A stretch of DNA of 64,000 nucleotides from contig CM119268.1 in NCBI GenBank assembly GCA_051294375.1, positions 17,947,562-18,011,561 of the forward strand. Reading direction: 5' to 3'. Below, in pieces: positions 49,926 to 62,288 of this stretch; position 1 is the stretch's first letter, and the number at the start of each line of letters is the position of its first letter. The notes beneath the pieces are model-generated. The model was not told the DNA's origin and did no database searches. It worked only from the letters and a program-made list of their open reading frames with translations. This stretch comes from Paraspadella gotoi (Eukaryota > Chaetognatha). A program made the translations under genes and the position numbers.

Positions 49926-52545
49926 AAGCCATAGTATAGCGTGACGCAGAAATTCAAACCGCACCACGACCATCCTAATGAAAAGGTTGGCACAGACTTT
50001 CATACAGCCTCGCTTACCCACCTGTAAACCACATACACTATGAAAAAGCCATCAGTAAGGTGGACAGCAGAAAATTTCATTACAGCCTCGCTACCCACCT
50101 GTAACCACCTACACTATGAGGCCATTAGTAAGGTGGGACAGCAGAAAATTTCATACAGCCCTCGTACCCCCTGTAACCACTACACTATGAAGCCCCAACT
50201 AGTAAGGGGACAGCAGAGAAAATTTTCATACAGCCTCGCTACCCACCTGTAACCACTTACACTATGAAGCCATATAGTAAGGTGGACAGCAGAAAATTTC
50301 ATAACAGCCTCGCTACCCACTGTAACCACTACACTATGAAAGCCATAGTAAGGTGGACAGCCAGAAAATTTCATTTACAGCCTCGCTACCCACCTGTAAC
50401 CACTACATATTGAAGCCATAGTTAAGGTGGACAGCAGAAATTTCATACAGCCTCGCTACCCACCTGTAACCACTACACTATGAAAGCCATAGTAGGTGGA
50501 CAGGCAGAAAATTTCTTACCGCCTCGCTACCCACCTTGCTAACCACTCACACTATGAAGCCATAGTAAGGTGGACAGCAGAAAATTTTCATACAGCCTCG
50601 CTAACCCACCTGTAACCACTACACTATGGAAGCCATAGTAAGGTGGACAGGCAGAAAGATTTCATTACAGCCTCGCTACCCACCTGTTAACCCACTACAC
50701 TATGAAAGCCATAGTAAGGGTGGACACAGCAGAAAAATTTCATACAGCTCGCTACCCACCTGTAACCACTACACTATGAAAAGCCATAGTAAGGTGGGAC
50801 AGCAGAAAAAATTCATTACAGCCTCTGCTACCCACCTGTAAACCATCTACACTATGAAGCCATAGTTAAGGGGTGCGACAAGCAGTAAAATTTCATACGT
50901 CCACCTCGCTACCCACCTGTTAACCACTACACTATGAAGCCATAGTAAGGTTGGACAGCAGAAAATTTCATTTACAGCCTCCGCTATCCCACCTAGTATA
51001 CCACATACACTATTGAAGCCATGTTGTAAGGTGTGGGGGACCAGCAGGAAATTTCATACAGCCCTCGCTACCCCACTGTAAACCAACCTACACTATGAAA
51101 CCATAGTAAGGTGGACAGCGATAAATTTCATTACAGGCCTCGCTTACCCACCTGTAACCCACTACCACTATGAAGCCATCAGTTAAGCGTGGAAACAGCA
51201 GAAATTTCATAACAAGACCTCGCTACCCACCTGTAAACCACTACACTATGAAAGCCATAGTAAGGTGGACAGCAAAAAATTTCATTACCGACCACGTACA
51301 CCATCAGCTAAGGTAACAATCACAGCCTGTCCCTGTAAACACTACACTATTGAAGCCATAGTTAAGGTGACAGCAGAAAAATTTTCATACAGCCTCGCTA
51401 CCCACTCTAACCACTACACTTATGAAGCCATAGTTAAGGGTGGACAGCAGAAATTTCAATACCGCCTCGCTACCCACTGTAACCATTACACTTTAGAAGC
51501 CATAGTAAAGGTGCGACAGCAGGAAAATTTCATACGCCTCCGCTACCCACCTGTAACCACTACACTTATGAAAGCCTTATAAGGTGACCGACAGCAGGAA
51601 AATTCATACAGCCTCCCCACCTACCCTTGTAACCACTTACACTATGAAAGCCATTAGTAAGGTGGACAGCAAAGAAAATTTTCATTACAGCCTCGCTACC
51701 CACCTGTAAACCACTACACTATTTGAAGCCATAGTTAAGGTGGACAGCAGAAAAAATTCATTACAGTCCCTCCGCTACCCCACCTTGTAACCACTACACT
51801 ATGAAGCCATAGTAAGGTGGACAGCAGAAAATTTCATTACATGCCTCGCTACCCCACTTTCTGTTAAAAACCACCTCACACTATGAAGCCATTAGTTAAG
51901 CGTGGACAGGCAGAAAAATTTCATGTAACAGCCTCGCTACCCACCTGTAACCACTTACACTATGAAGCCATAGAGAAGGGGTGGACAGCAAGAAAATTTC
52001 CAGTACAGTCCTCGACTACTCCCAACCTGTAACCACCACTCATCATGAAGCCATAGTAAGGTGGAACAGTCTCTCTTCGGAGAAAATTTTCATAACAGCC
52101 TCGCTTACCCACCGTAACCACTACACTATGAAGCCATAGTAAGGTTGCGGACAGCAGAAACATTTTCATAATACAGCCTCGCTACCCACGTAACCACACA
52201 CTAGAAGCCATAGAAGTGGACAGCAGAAAATTTCATACATGCCTCGCTACCCACCTGTATAACCACTACACTATTGAAGCCATAGTAAGGTGGACAGCAG
52301 GAAAATTTCATACAGCCTCGCTACCCACCTGTAACCACTACACTATTGAAAGCCATATAGTAAGGGGACAGCAGAAAATTTTCATTACAGCCTCGCCTTA
52401 ACCCACCTGTAACCACTACCACTATTTTGAAGCCATGTAAGGTGTGGACAAGTCAAGAAAAAATTTCCATAACAGCCTTCGCTACCCACACTGACCCAAA
52501 ACCCACTATGAACGCCATAGTAAGGTGGACCAGCAGAATTCCGCG
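49926..52545. repeat. Satellite array, unit about 70 bases, about 33 copies
   Basis: Head-to-tail units with landmarks in fixed order: ACAGCCTCGCTACCCACCTG, TAACCACTACACTATGAAGC, CATAGTAAGGTGGACAGCAG and AAAATTTCAT. The consensus I derive is 70 bases. Actual spacing averages about 76 because nearly every copy carries scattered single-base or short insertions, while substitutions are rare. Open frames in the array break at every indel and are not genes. Confidence 0.5.
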
Positions 52546-52599
52546 CTATTTTCGTAATGCCATTTAAGCCACCAACCCAACCCACCTCCAATAATTTGT

Positions 52600-53330
52600 T
52601 TGATTTTTATCTATAGCCAAAAAAGCTTATCCTTGGCAACTACGTGAGCAAAAGAGTAAGGCAGTATACCTACTTCATTTTTGCTTTGAAGTATCTTCAA
52701 ATTCTATTTATGGTTTAATGTAGAATGCATATCTAATTAATTATGTATCTACTTTAACATGTTATATCGTTCCTAAGATGTTTTTTTATTCTTCATTTTC
52801 TTAAAAAATAATACTAAATATGCAAAATTTAGAGTTATAAATACTCAAAGTGTTTTTAAATAATGCCAAAATACAGTCAGAGAAAATTTTTTATTTACAA
52901 ACGTTAAAAATTATTTCAAGAAAGGATAATTACTAAAAAAATTGGTAAAAATTTCCAATGTAAACAATTGTAACATTTTTTTCCTTTTCTTTTATTTCTT
53001 TAAATTATATATAAATTTTTCTTTCTTATTTTTTGTCAGTTGCTGCCTTTTTCAAAAACCCTTTAAAAAACAAGTTCAGCTCTGCAGTGACTGTTCAGCT
53101 GCCTTCCAGCGGCTTGTCCAGCTTATCTCTGTCTACTGCTTGTCTTTACTCTTTTCTGTCTCTCTCTCTACTCTGTACGATCTCTTGCGTTGATCGTTTT
53201 TTTTAAAAAAAATTGAATGATTTTTTTTTCCTTTTTAAAAACTTTTATTATCGCCATTATTTTCGCGATTTTACTTCTCAATTGCAAAATCCAAATTCAC
53301 ATCCGAGATTTCGGCGATTTATATTCACTT
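52600..53330. other. AT-rich spacer
   Basis: No gene recognised. 53034-53190 is a less AT-rich island preceded by TTTTGTCAG, which could be read as an acceptor, but the open frame matches no family I know. Confidence 0.5.
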
Positions 53331-53429
53331 TCTTCTCTCTCTCTCTTTCAATCTCTCTCTCTCTTTCCTCCTATCTTTCACTCAAACACGCATTTGCTTG
53401 TTTTATTATGATGATTGATTCATGAGTCA

Positions 53430-53700
53430 ATGAATGACTTATCAATCGCATCCAATGAATGAACTATCATCTTATCAATGAATGATTATCATCCACATTC
53501 AATGAATGACTATCATTGCATTCAACCATTTGGTTTATTATCCACATCAATCATTTGGTAATCATTTTAAAATCGCATTCATTATAGGTATCATCTGCCA
53601 TCAATTATGGTTTATTCATCGCATCAATATTCGGTTATTCATCGCATCAATTCATTTGGTTTATCATCGCCACCAATTATTTGCGTTATCATTGATAGGG
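53430..53700. repeat. Degenerate minisatellite with a unit of about 25-28 bases
   Basis: TCATCGCATCAAT-TTTGGTTTA-like units, preceded by AATGAATGACTATCAT units; about 9-10 in total, highly variable. Confidence 0.5.
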
Positions 53701-53850
53701 CAGGCTTCGATCCTATTCTTTTAGATTTTTTTCTTCTTCTTTTCTCTTCATTCTCTCCTTCTTCTCTTTCTCTCCTTCTCTTCTCTTTCTTTCTCTTCTT
53801 ATTATGATTATTCCAAAAGCAGAGGCTTAAAGTTTCGAATCTTCTCTCTC

Positions 53851-53937
53851 TCTCTCTCTCTACTCCTCCTCTCTCTCTCTCTCTTCTCTCTTTTTTATTT
53901 TTTTTTTTTTTTTTTTCTCTCTCTCTCTTTCTACTCC

Positions 53938-53996
<59 letters not shown>

Positions 53997-54140
53997 TCTC
54001 TGTCTGATTTAGTCAAAAACGAGCAGCGGCTGATAGTTATCGCATCTCTTATTCTCTCTCTCTCTCTTCTCTCTCTCTTCATTATCTCTCTCACTCTCTC
54101 TCTTTTATCTCATACTCTTTTTCTCTCTCTCTCTCTTTCG
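53851..54140. repeat. CT-rich tract
   Basis: Imperfect (CT)n with a T-only run at 53899-53917. The purest part is 53946-53995. Confidence 0.5.
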
Positions 54141-54149
54141 TCGCCTTCC

Positions 54150-54787
54150 GCAACTTCTTAGTTTTAATACTATAAGAAAATAAAAATTCGGATTTACATA
54201 TAACTAGTCTAACTTTGCAAGTCAGATTTACTTTCTTAAAACGAAAAAACCGCAAAAAACCGCAACAGGGGGGTCTATGTACTCAGACCACCACCCAGCC
54301 ATTGAATGCCTTTTGAAGTTAAATTTCGATGATCCCTAAATATCCCGACAACTTAAAGCTTAACTTAAAAGGAAAAATCCTGGAGGCTTGCATTTCATTC
54401 TTAAATTCAACTTTGCCCAACTTAATGCCACTGTATTGCAACTTTCATTTTCTACAAATTAATAAAAAATAATATTGTCAAAAGAAACCTTAGCGAAAAG
54501 AGCTGTGATTGATTATTAAAAATTATTAGTTTTTAATAAAAATTAGTTATTCTGACGTTGATATAATTGTTTGTGGTAACCAAACCAGCAATCAAAAATT
54601 ACAATTTGCATCGCAAAGACCGCATGAAAATAATAATTCACGTTAACTAAGGACAAAAAAAAACGAAAATAACGTTTAATAGAAATGGCCAAAGGGATTA
54701 AAGACAAGATATTTGTCAAAAATCAATAGAAATCGCTAAAGTGATGACATGACTTTTCCACGGTGTGGAATACATGTGGGGTTGGGG
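54150..54787. other. Unique AT-rich spacer
   Basis: No gene or repeat recognised. Confidence 0.5.
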
Positions 54788-54812
54788 NNNNNNNNNNNNN
54801 NNNNNNNNNNNN
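54788..54812. other. Assembly gap, 25 N
   Basis: Flanked by G runs on both sides. Confidence 0.5.
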
Positions 54813-55357
54813 GGGGGGGGATGAAAAAGGAGGAAAGAAAAAGAGTTGAAGGCGACGAACGTGAGGGTCGTTACAACTTTGGAAGAGAAATATATCATCT
54901 TCTGATAACGAATAAAAAGAAATAATCACAGTAAAACTAAGAACCGCATAGTGATGAGGATCTAGTCACAGATTATTTTTTCAGTTAAAAAGACGAATAA
55001 ATAAGAAAAAAATTAAGACATAAATATGTCGGAAGATGATGAAAGGGCGTGTGTTGCGGACGACTGTAGTTGACGAGAGATGAAATATCTCGATCGCCGA
55101 TTCTTAGCAAGTTAATTTTCAAGAGAAATTATGATTTTTGTTGTTGTGAATGTATTAAATACCAGTCAGGAAGACAGTCTCATATTGAATGTTATATTCT
55201 TAATACGATTTCATATGTCGACTAATGTGTGAGAGAAAAGACGGAGGCTGTGAGCAGAGTTGTGACATCAGAGTCACAGATGTGTCGATGAAGTGTGACT
55301 TTGACTCATCCAGATGGTTTGGTGTGAATACAGTACCATCTACGTAACGTCGTAACG

Positions 55358-55595
55358 TGAGTAGCTCAGTTCGGACAGAATCGGACAGGTGTAGCTGAGT
55401 CAGAACAGAAGCGGACAGGTGTAGCGAATTTAGGACAGAAGCGGACAGGTTGTAGCCGAGTCAGAACAGAAGCGACAGACAGGTGTAAACCGAGTTAGAA
55501 CAGAAGCGGACAGGAGGATGCTGGGGTCAGGACAGAAGCGGACAACCTGCGGTAGGACAGGAGCTGGTCGAGGACGAGTCAGGACAGAGGAGCTG
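55358..55595. repeat. Minisatellite with a unit of about 35 bases, about 6-7 copies
   Basis: Units carry AGAACAGAAGCGGACAGGTG followed by TAGC-GAGT-like sequence, with indels. The minus-strand frame is proline-rich noise. Confidence 0.5.
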
Positions 55596-55662
55596 AGATC
55601 AGGTGAACAGACCGAAAGGTAACGACAGGGACGAAGCGGACAGTTTTCCATCCGGCATGATT

Positions 55663-55932
55663 CGCACGTGTAGGAAAAGTCGTTTTCCCGTTTTTCTTAG
55701 AAACTGGAAGAAAAACAATGATGAAAAAATGATGAAGAGAGATTTACATAAAGGAAAGGGGGGCGGTGGAGGGGGAAGGAGACGGGGGGGGGAAACTGGA
55801 AAGGTTTTCATTCATTTTTCTTCATATTAAGTGAAAGTGAAACAGAAAGTGAAGAATGGATCCAGAGATAAGAAACTTTGAATTTTCCTTTTTTCTCTCG
55901 TTCAGGGGGGAAGGATTATTTTTTCTCCCATG
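55663..55932 (+). repeat. Dispersed 280-base duplicate, copy 2
   Basis: Second copy of 22925-23204, again ending at a (GA)n tract. Confidence 0.5.
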
Positions 55933-55946
55933 AGAGAGTGAGAGAG

Positions 55947-56012
<66 letters not shown>
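55933..56012. repeat. (GA)n microsatellite
   Basis: GA run with one GG interruption. Confidence 0.5.
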
Positions 56013-56014
56013 AG

Positions 56015-56840
56015 ACAATAAAAAAATAGGAATGGAATTATTCTTCAAATTTTTTCGGTGAGAATTTCTAAAGCAAACATTTCTTTAATTGAATAGAGGG
56101 AAAACTCAAACGTTTTTAAAAAAGGAAGGAAAAAGAATAATAAAAAGAAAAACTTAAGATATTTCATCTAAGCTTTTTTATTGCCCTTTCAAAAATAATA
56201 CAGAATATATATAACGAATTATATATATCAGAAAAATCATCACGTATAAACTTTTTACATAGATTACTTTTAGATTGTAGAGATATTGGTATTAGATGTA
56301 AGAGAGGTTAGAATTTATATTAAAAAAATAGAAGAAGGTTATCTCTTGGTAGCAGATAGAAAGGGTTGTTTTGGAAGAGTTTAGATTTGGAGAAGACAAA
56401 AGAGAGATTAGATTAGTTAGAAGATAAAAGAAAGTTATTTTGGAACTAGATGGTAAAGAAGTAGATTTTGGTATAAGATATACAAAGAGGTTAGCTTTGG
56501 TAGAAGAATTAAAAGAGATTCGGTAGCGTAGTTTGAGAATTCTAGGGCTCCGCTACGGTTCTCCTCTTTCTTCCCTTTGGGCGACAGCCGCGCGAGGCAA
56601 TATTTCGGTGGCATTTGTATTTCTTGACTCCCTCGATCTTTTCGTTATAGAAATGTTTTGATTTCGCGAATAATTTTATTTTTATATGTCGCTTTTCCAT
56701 TTTTTTTCTTTCTCTTTTCCTTTTTTCCCCTTTTTTATTTTTCTCTCTTCTTTTCTCTCCATCGACGTTGAGGCGCTGGAGGGGGCGGGGGGGAGGAATT
56801 GTTTACTGTGGCGGCGATGGGATCACCGAAGTTCGTGAAG
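56015..56840. other. Unique spacer
   Basis: AT- and purine-rich. 56520-56610 is CpG-richer. No gene recognised. Confidence 0.5.
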
Positions 56841-56853
56841 AGAAAGAGAGAAA

Positions 56854-56931
<78 letters not shown>

Positions 56932-56934
56932 AGA

Positions 56935-56967
<33 letters not shown>

Positions 56968-56970
56968 TAA
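56841..56970. repeat. Imperfect (GA)n microsatellite
   Basis: GA with AAG, AGG and TAGA interruptions. Further GA-rich sequence lies at 57055-57170. Confidence 0.5.
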
Positions 56971-57179
56971 TAGAAAGATGAGGTTTCATTCTTTGTTGAT
57001 TAGCCTTAATTGCAAAATTATTTTATTCTTTTCGTTTAAAATTTTATAAGGGCAAAGAAAAAAGAGAAACAAGAAAGAGAAAGAGAGAAGAGAAGAAGAG
57101 AAGAGAAAGAGAGAGAAGAGAGCGAGAGAGAGACATGATATGAGTGAGATGATGACCGAGAGAGAGAGAGACGCTATTA

Positions 57180-58095
57180 TTTCAGTTTTCACTCGAGACA
57201 AGAAAATTGCGCAGAATTTCAAAAATGTAGCGAGGAAGTTTTTTCAACTTGGAGGAGAGAGAAACGAGGAATGAAAGAGATGTTGGGCGAGAGATAGTGG
57301 GCAAAAGTTAATGTATAGCGTTTTCATTAAAATATCTGAGCAAAACTGATTAATATTAATAATGTTGTTATGGTTGGTTAATTGTTTTTCTTTCAAAAAA
57401 TTATGTTAAAAGAAAAACAATTTTGCTTATCTCAAACTCAACGAAAGTGAAAGGATAACTATCGAACAAGATTACTTACTCATAATCGTTTCTCTTTCAT
57501 CGTGACAGACCTCGCTGATTTTTCAACCTGTAATGGTTGTCAAAAACTTAACTTTTTATTTTATTGGGGGGATAAAAGAATACGAGGTTTTCCAAATTGA
57601 TGACTTAATATTGGTGGCCAAAATAGTGAAAGGCTTTTCTAAAGTAATTACGTTTTTCCGTTTTGACAAAAAAAGGTTTATTGGCAAATTGATGTATGTA
57701 GAGATTTGAGAATTGAGATAATTATATATATATCGATAAGTTGAGAAGTAGACAATGACGCAAGAAAAAGGCGATTGAGCGGTAGGGGGAATTATGAAAC
57801 GGCGTCGTGGAGTGGCGTTGTGGAGCGACTCTGTGAAGCGCTGAAGCGAGTAAAAATGACGGGGAAGAAGAAAAGGAAATAATGGCGCTGATCCCATTTT
57901 TTCCCGCCGCTTTCCATCCACTTCATGCCTTCCGGTCGAGGTCAAGGATTAAGGGTAGAGGGTTGGAGGAAAAACGGGGAATAAAGGGTCACAAAAAAAA
58001 AGGGAAAAAATGGGGATAAAATGAAATTAGAAAAAAAAATGGAAGAAAGAAAAAAAAAAACCTTACCGGAAATTGGGGGTCGGGAAGTTAAGCCT
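57180..58095. other. Unique spacer
   Basis: AT-rich. 57780-57960 is GC-richer. No gene recognised. Confidence 0.5.
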
Positions 58096-58098
58096 CGA

Positions 58099-58121
58099 GA
58101 GAGAGAGAGAGAAGAGAGAGA

Positions 58122-58192
<71 letters not shown>

Positions 58193-58490
58193 CAGATAGA
58201 AAGGGAGAAAGGAGAGTTAGAGAGAGAGAAAAAAGAAAGAACTAATTGGGAAGACTTAAATCAAAAGCCTTCTGGGTCTAAGAAGTTTGTCGGGTTCGAC
58301 AGAGTCTGACCTCTGTCGCGAAAAAAGAGTGACATTGTTTTGCTTTGAGGGAAGATGGCCTTTTCCGGCACCGAGCAGGGAGAGAACAGGAAGAGAGCAG
58401 AGAGAGAGAGAGAGGACGAGATTGAGGACAGAGAGAGAAGAAGACAGAGAGAGAGAGACGAGAAGAGAGAGAGAAGAGAGAGAAGATTTA
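58099..58490. repeat. GA tracts
   Basis: Imperfect GA at 58099-58238 and 58394-58487 around 150 bases of unique sequence. Confidence 0.5.
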
Positions 58491-58589
58491 AAATTTCGCC
58501 CTTCTTTGCTTGACCTCTTGCCAGCCTTGTATGGCCTTTTTCTCGAGGCTCTTTTTTTTTCCTCTGCCGATGAATGAAGAACTCGTAAA

Positions 58590-59914
58590 CAGAAAAACTG
58601 CATCAGGAAAAAACCCAGAGTTCCTCAACTCAGCCTCTTCTCTTTTTCCTTCTTTGATCTTATTATTTCTCTTTATTTCTATTCGTCGTTTTCCTTTGTT
58701 CTTTTCCTTTGTCTCCGTTATTTTTTTTCTTTTTTTTTACCTTTTCTTTCTTTCATCGTAATCATCGCTTCGCTGCTCCTTCACCTCGCAAGTCCATTAG
58801 CGCTCCCGCGCTTTTCTTTCTTATTTTTTGTATTTTCGATACATCAATCTTTGAATAAATCAATCAATCAGAGTCATACATTGCATAAAGCATAAACTAT
58901 CAATTTAAGAAAATATTTTAATTTTATTTTGTTTTATTCTGTTTGTAATCATTTCATTTTTTTTCTCCACTTTCTATTCTCATCAGCATCAATTTTAATC
59001 TCTTCTCTCCCCTTTTATCCTTTTCTATTCACATCAGCATCAATTCTAAATTTCTAATCTCTTCTCACCCCTTTTCTCCATTTCTAAAGCCACATGTTTC
59101 TCTTTGTCCATTTTTCTTTTCTTTCCTCCCTTCTATTCTCACTTTCTACCTTTCTTTTCCCTTTCTCCCTATCTTCCTCCTTTTCCTCCCCTCTACTTGA
59201 TTGATTCCTTCCCTCATTTTTTTCTTTCCTTTCCTCCATTCCTACTTCTCCTACCTTCATCTCTTCCACGAAAAGTCTGCTTCCCGTTTCGAATTGTAAA
59301 TATCGACGATAAATCTTTTCCCTCCATTTTCTTCTCTTTTTTATCCATTTTTCCCGTCTGCTTTTTTTGGGTCTTTGCCGTTTTTCCTCGATGTTTCGCT
59401 GTTTCGTTGTTTTCCTGTTTTGCTTTTCTCACTTTTTTAATTTTTTTGCTGCTTTGCTGTTTCGTTGTTTTGTTTGTTTTTTTTTCACTACTTTGCTGCA
59501 TCATTTTTTTGCTTTTCCTCTATTTTGCAGTTTTACTGTTTTACTACTCTGATTTTTTGTTCCTTTTACTTTGGCTCCTCTTTTGCTCTATTGCTTTTTG
59601 TCTCGTTTTCTTTTTTTCTTTTTCATTCTTTGGTTTATTCGGTCTTTTGCCCTCTCATTATTACTCCATTTCGCTTTTCCTTCGTTTTCCTGTTTTGCTA
59701 CTTTGCTTTTCCTCTGTTTTTCCCTTTTTGCTCTTTTACCTTTTTAATGTTTCGTTGTTTTGCTTTTCTCGTGTTTCGCCTTTTTTTTATGCTTAGCAAT
59801 CTCGCTTTTCCTTGGTTTCCGTCTTTCTCTCCCATTTTTATAGTTAACTTTCTGGTGATTCTGCGTGCCTCTTATTCAGTTACGCATTGCCGCTTTTGGG
59901 CTTCTAATCATATG

Positions 59915-60004
<90 letters not shown>

Positions 60005-60005
60005 C
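58590..60005. repeat. 1.4-kb pyrimidine-rich tract
   Basis: Strong C+T excess on the plus strand. It includes a tandem pair of about 65 bases at 58970-59090 (CATCAGCATCAATT landmark), TTTTGCTTTTCC / GTTTCGTTGTTTT simple repeats at 59370-59790, and (CT)n at 59911-60003. The 230-residue frame across it is a Phe/Leu/Ser composition artefact. Confidence 0.5.
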
Positions 60006-60214
60006 ATACGCAAATATGATACTCCGATATGATAATGATTGATTTTGCACTAGGAAGGCAAATTATTTTTTCTATGAATACTAAATATTGTCATATAATT
60101 ATTATTGATACGATTAAGGTTCCGAAGAGTTTTCTGCGTTTTGATGTCAGAGAAAGTTCGTCTCTTTTCCTCTGAAAGGAGATTCCTTTCGTTATTGAGG
60201 TCATCACCTGAAAG

Positions 60215-60412
60215 AAGATGAGAAAGAAAGAAAGAAAAAGAAGAAAAGGAGAGAGTGAAAGTGAAGAAGAAAGAAAGAAAGAAAATAAGAAAGACAGAAA
60301 GAAAGAAAGAAAGAAAAATATAAGAAATGAAAGACGGTAAGAAAAGGAGAGAGTGGAAGTGAAGAAGAAAGAAAGAAAGAAAGAAATAAAGAAAGAAAGA
60401 AAGAAAGAAAAA

Positions 60413-60448
<36 letters not shown>

Positions 60449-60452
60449 AATA
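60215..60452. repeat. (GAAA)n-rich purine tract
   Basis: Several GAAA runs separated by GTGAAGAAG and AATATAAG. The sequence AAAAGGAGAGAGTG-GAAGTGAAGAAG occurs twice (60243 and 60343), suggesting an internal duplication of about 100 bases. Confidence 0.5.
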
Positions 60453-60574
60453 GGAAAAGAAGAGCACCCATAAAAGATAAGCATAAGAGATTTGGGAAAA
60501 GGCGGCAGGCAGCGTTTCTCTTGACAATCGCCCTCACCAATTCCCTAACCAACGACAACAAAGATAACTCGAGG

Positions 60575-60645
60575 ACTTCGACCGCAACAACAACAACAAC
60601 CACAACAATAACAACAAGAACAAAGCCAACAACAACAACCAAAAT
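60575..60645. repeat. (CAA)n repeat
   Basis: CAA/ACA units with variants; frames read poly-Thr. Confidence 0.5.
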
Positions 60646-60749
60646 TGCAAACGGATCATCGAAGGAAAACGTCGATATTTCGAACAATGACATTTTCACA
60701 AAGACATTTTCGAACAATTAAATCATTTTTTGAATGGGACGATTTCACG

Positions 60750-61980
60750 ATAGACAATCCACCCTCTTTTTTTCTATCTTTCTAACTTTCTTTCCGTCGT
60801 TTTTTCCTTCTTTCTTTTTTCTTTCTTTCTTTTTTCTTCATGTCTTTTTTCCAATATTTCTATCTTTGTTTCAATCTTTCTATCTTTCTTTCTTTTCCTT
60901 CTTTTTTTCAATTTTCTTTCTCTCTTTTTATTGTTTTTTAATCGTCTGCGTTTTTCATTTCTCTTATTGTCAAAACTTTTCGGGTTTTTTTTACTCAAAA
61001 TTTCTCTTAATTTACGCATTTTTATTTTTCAGAATAACAAGGAAAAGCATCAAGGAAATAACTGGTTAACTCCTTGCCAAAACATTTTGCCGGCTGAAAA
61101 AAAGAAGATAATTTCGTTTAAAAAAGAAACAAAGAAACAAAACAAAAAAAACATCGTGACGACTTCTTCGCCCCAAATGGATTTTGTATGTTGAACTTTT
61201 TTTTTCTTTTCGCTTTTTTTCAGTTTTTGATCCAAAACTTATTATTTTCGCTTTTGTTTTGTTTTGTTTGTCAACAATTTTGTTTTTTCTTTCGAAAACC
61301 CACTCAATTCTCTGCGTTTTGTTTCGCTCAATGTGTTTGTTGTTTCCCATTGCGTCGCCGTTTCGCCTCATAAAAAACAATAACATTTCTCCAATTTCAA
61401 AACTGAATTACGTATGTGGATTAAGCAAAAAAATTTATTAACAAAGTTTAAGTATCCAGTGGGAAAGTGTAAAAAAAAAACAGAAAAAAAAAATCCAGTG
61501 AACTCTTTTCTTTCTGTATTTTGATATTTAATTTTGAATTAACATATTGCTCTTTTTAAAGCTAAAAACTTATTTTTAGTGAGAGATAAAGGAACTGACG
61601 GTTCGACGGACCAGAAGAGGCTCAGTGTCTCTAAGAGAGGAGAGACGTCGCATCATAAAAATGACTGGGCCACGCACGCGCGCAATATCTCTTCATCCGC
61701 GAAAACTGAAAGTACTTACGTAAAACAAAAGACAGACGCGAAAGGTCATTTATACTATAGTCATCATCATCGTCATGACCAATGTTATGATGGTCATAAT
61801 CTTTATAATGATATCTCGTATCATTATGGTAGTCAACACCGACAACAACAACGACGACAACGAAAAAACAAAAGAAAGATAAGAAGATCTGCAACAACCG
61901 ATCAAGACCGAAGAGCAGGGTTAACGAGAGAACGGGCGATCGACTTCGCTCGTGAATGTGAGACCGTTTGATGAAGAGAG
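60750..61980. other. Unique spacer, pyrimidine-rich then AT-rich
   Basis: 60755-60950 is pyrimidine-rich. The rest is AT-rich with a mixed patch at 61590-61960 carrying ATCATCATC and CAACAACGA simple repeats. No gene recognised. Confidence 0.5.
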
Positions 61981-61987
61981 GGGCGGG

Positions 61988-62288
61988 NNNNNNNNNNNNN
62001 NNNNNNNNNNNNNNNNNNNNNNNNNNNNNNNNNNNNNNNNNNNNNNNNNNNNNNNNNNNNNNNNNNNNNNNNNNNNNNNNNNNNNNNNNNNNNNNNNNNN
62101 NNNNNNNNNNNNNNNNNNNNNNNNNNNNNNNNNNNNNNNNNNNNNNNNNNNNNNNNNNNNNNNNNNNNNNNNNNNNNNNNNNNNNNNNNNNNNNNNNNNN
62201 NNNNNNNNNNNNNNNNNNNNNNNNNNNNNNNNNNNNNNNNNNNNNNNNNNNNNNNNNNNNNNNNNNNNNNNNNNNNNNNNNNNNNNNN
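61988..62288. other. Assembly gap, 301 N
   Basis: Flanked by G/A-rich sequence on both sides. Confidence 0.5.

Noticed and set aside
50000-52560. CRISPR-like regular repeat array
   Set aside because: Units are contiguous with no spacers, and the genome is eukaryotic; it is a satellite.
57556-57945. 129-residue minus-strand frame
   Set aside because: Begins at a non-ATG codon, crosses AT-rich unique DNA and matches no family I know.
59104-60019. 230-residue Phe/Leu/Ser-rich frame, membrane-protein-like
   Set aside because: Hydrophobicity follows from C+T-rich composition; overlapping frames are equally open and no family motif is present.
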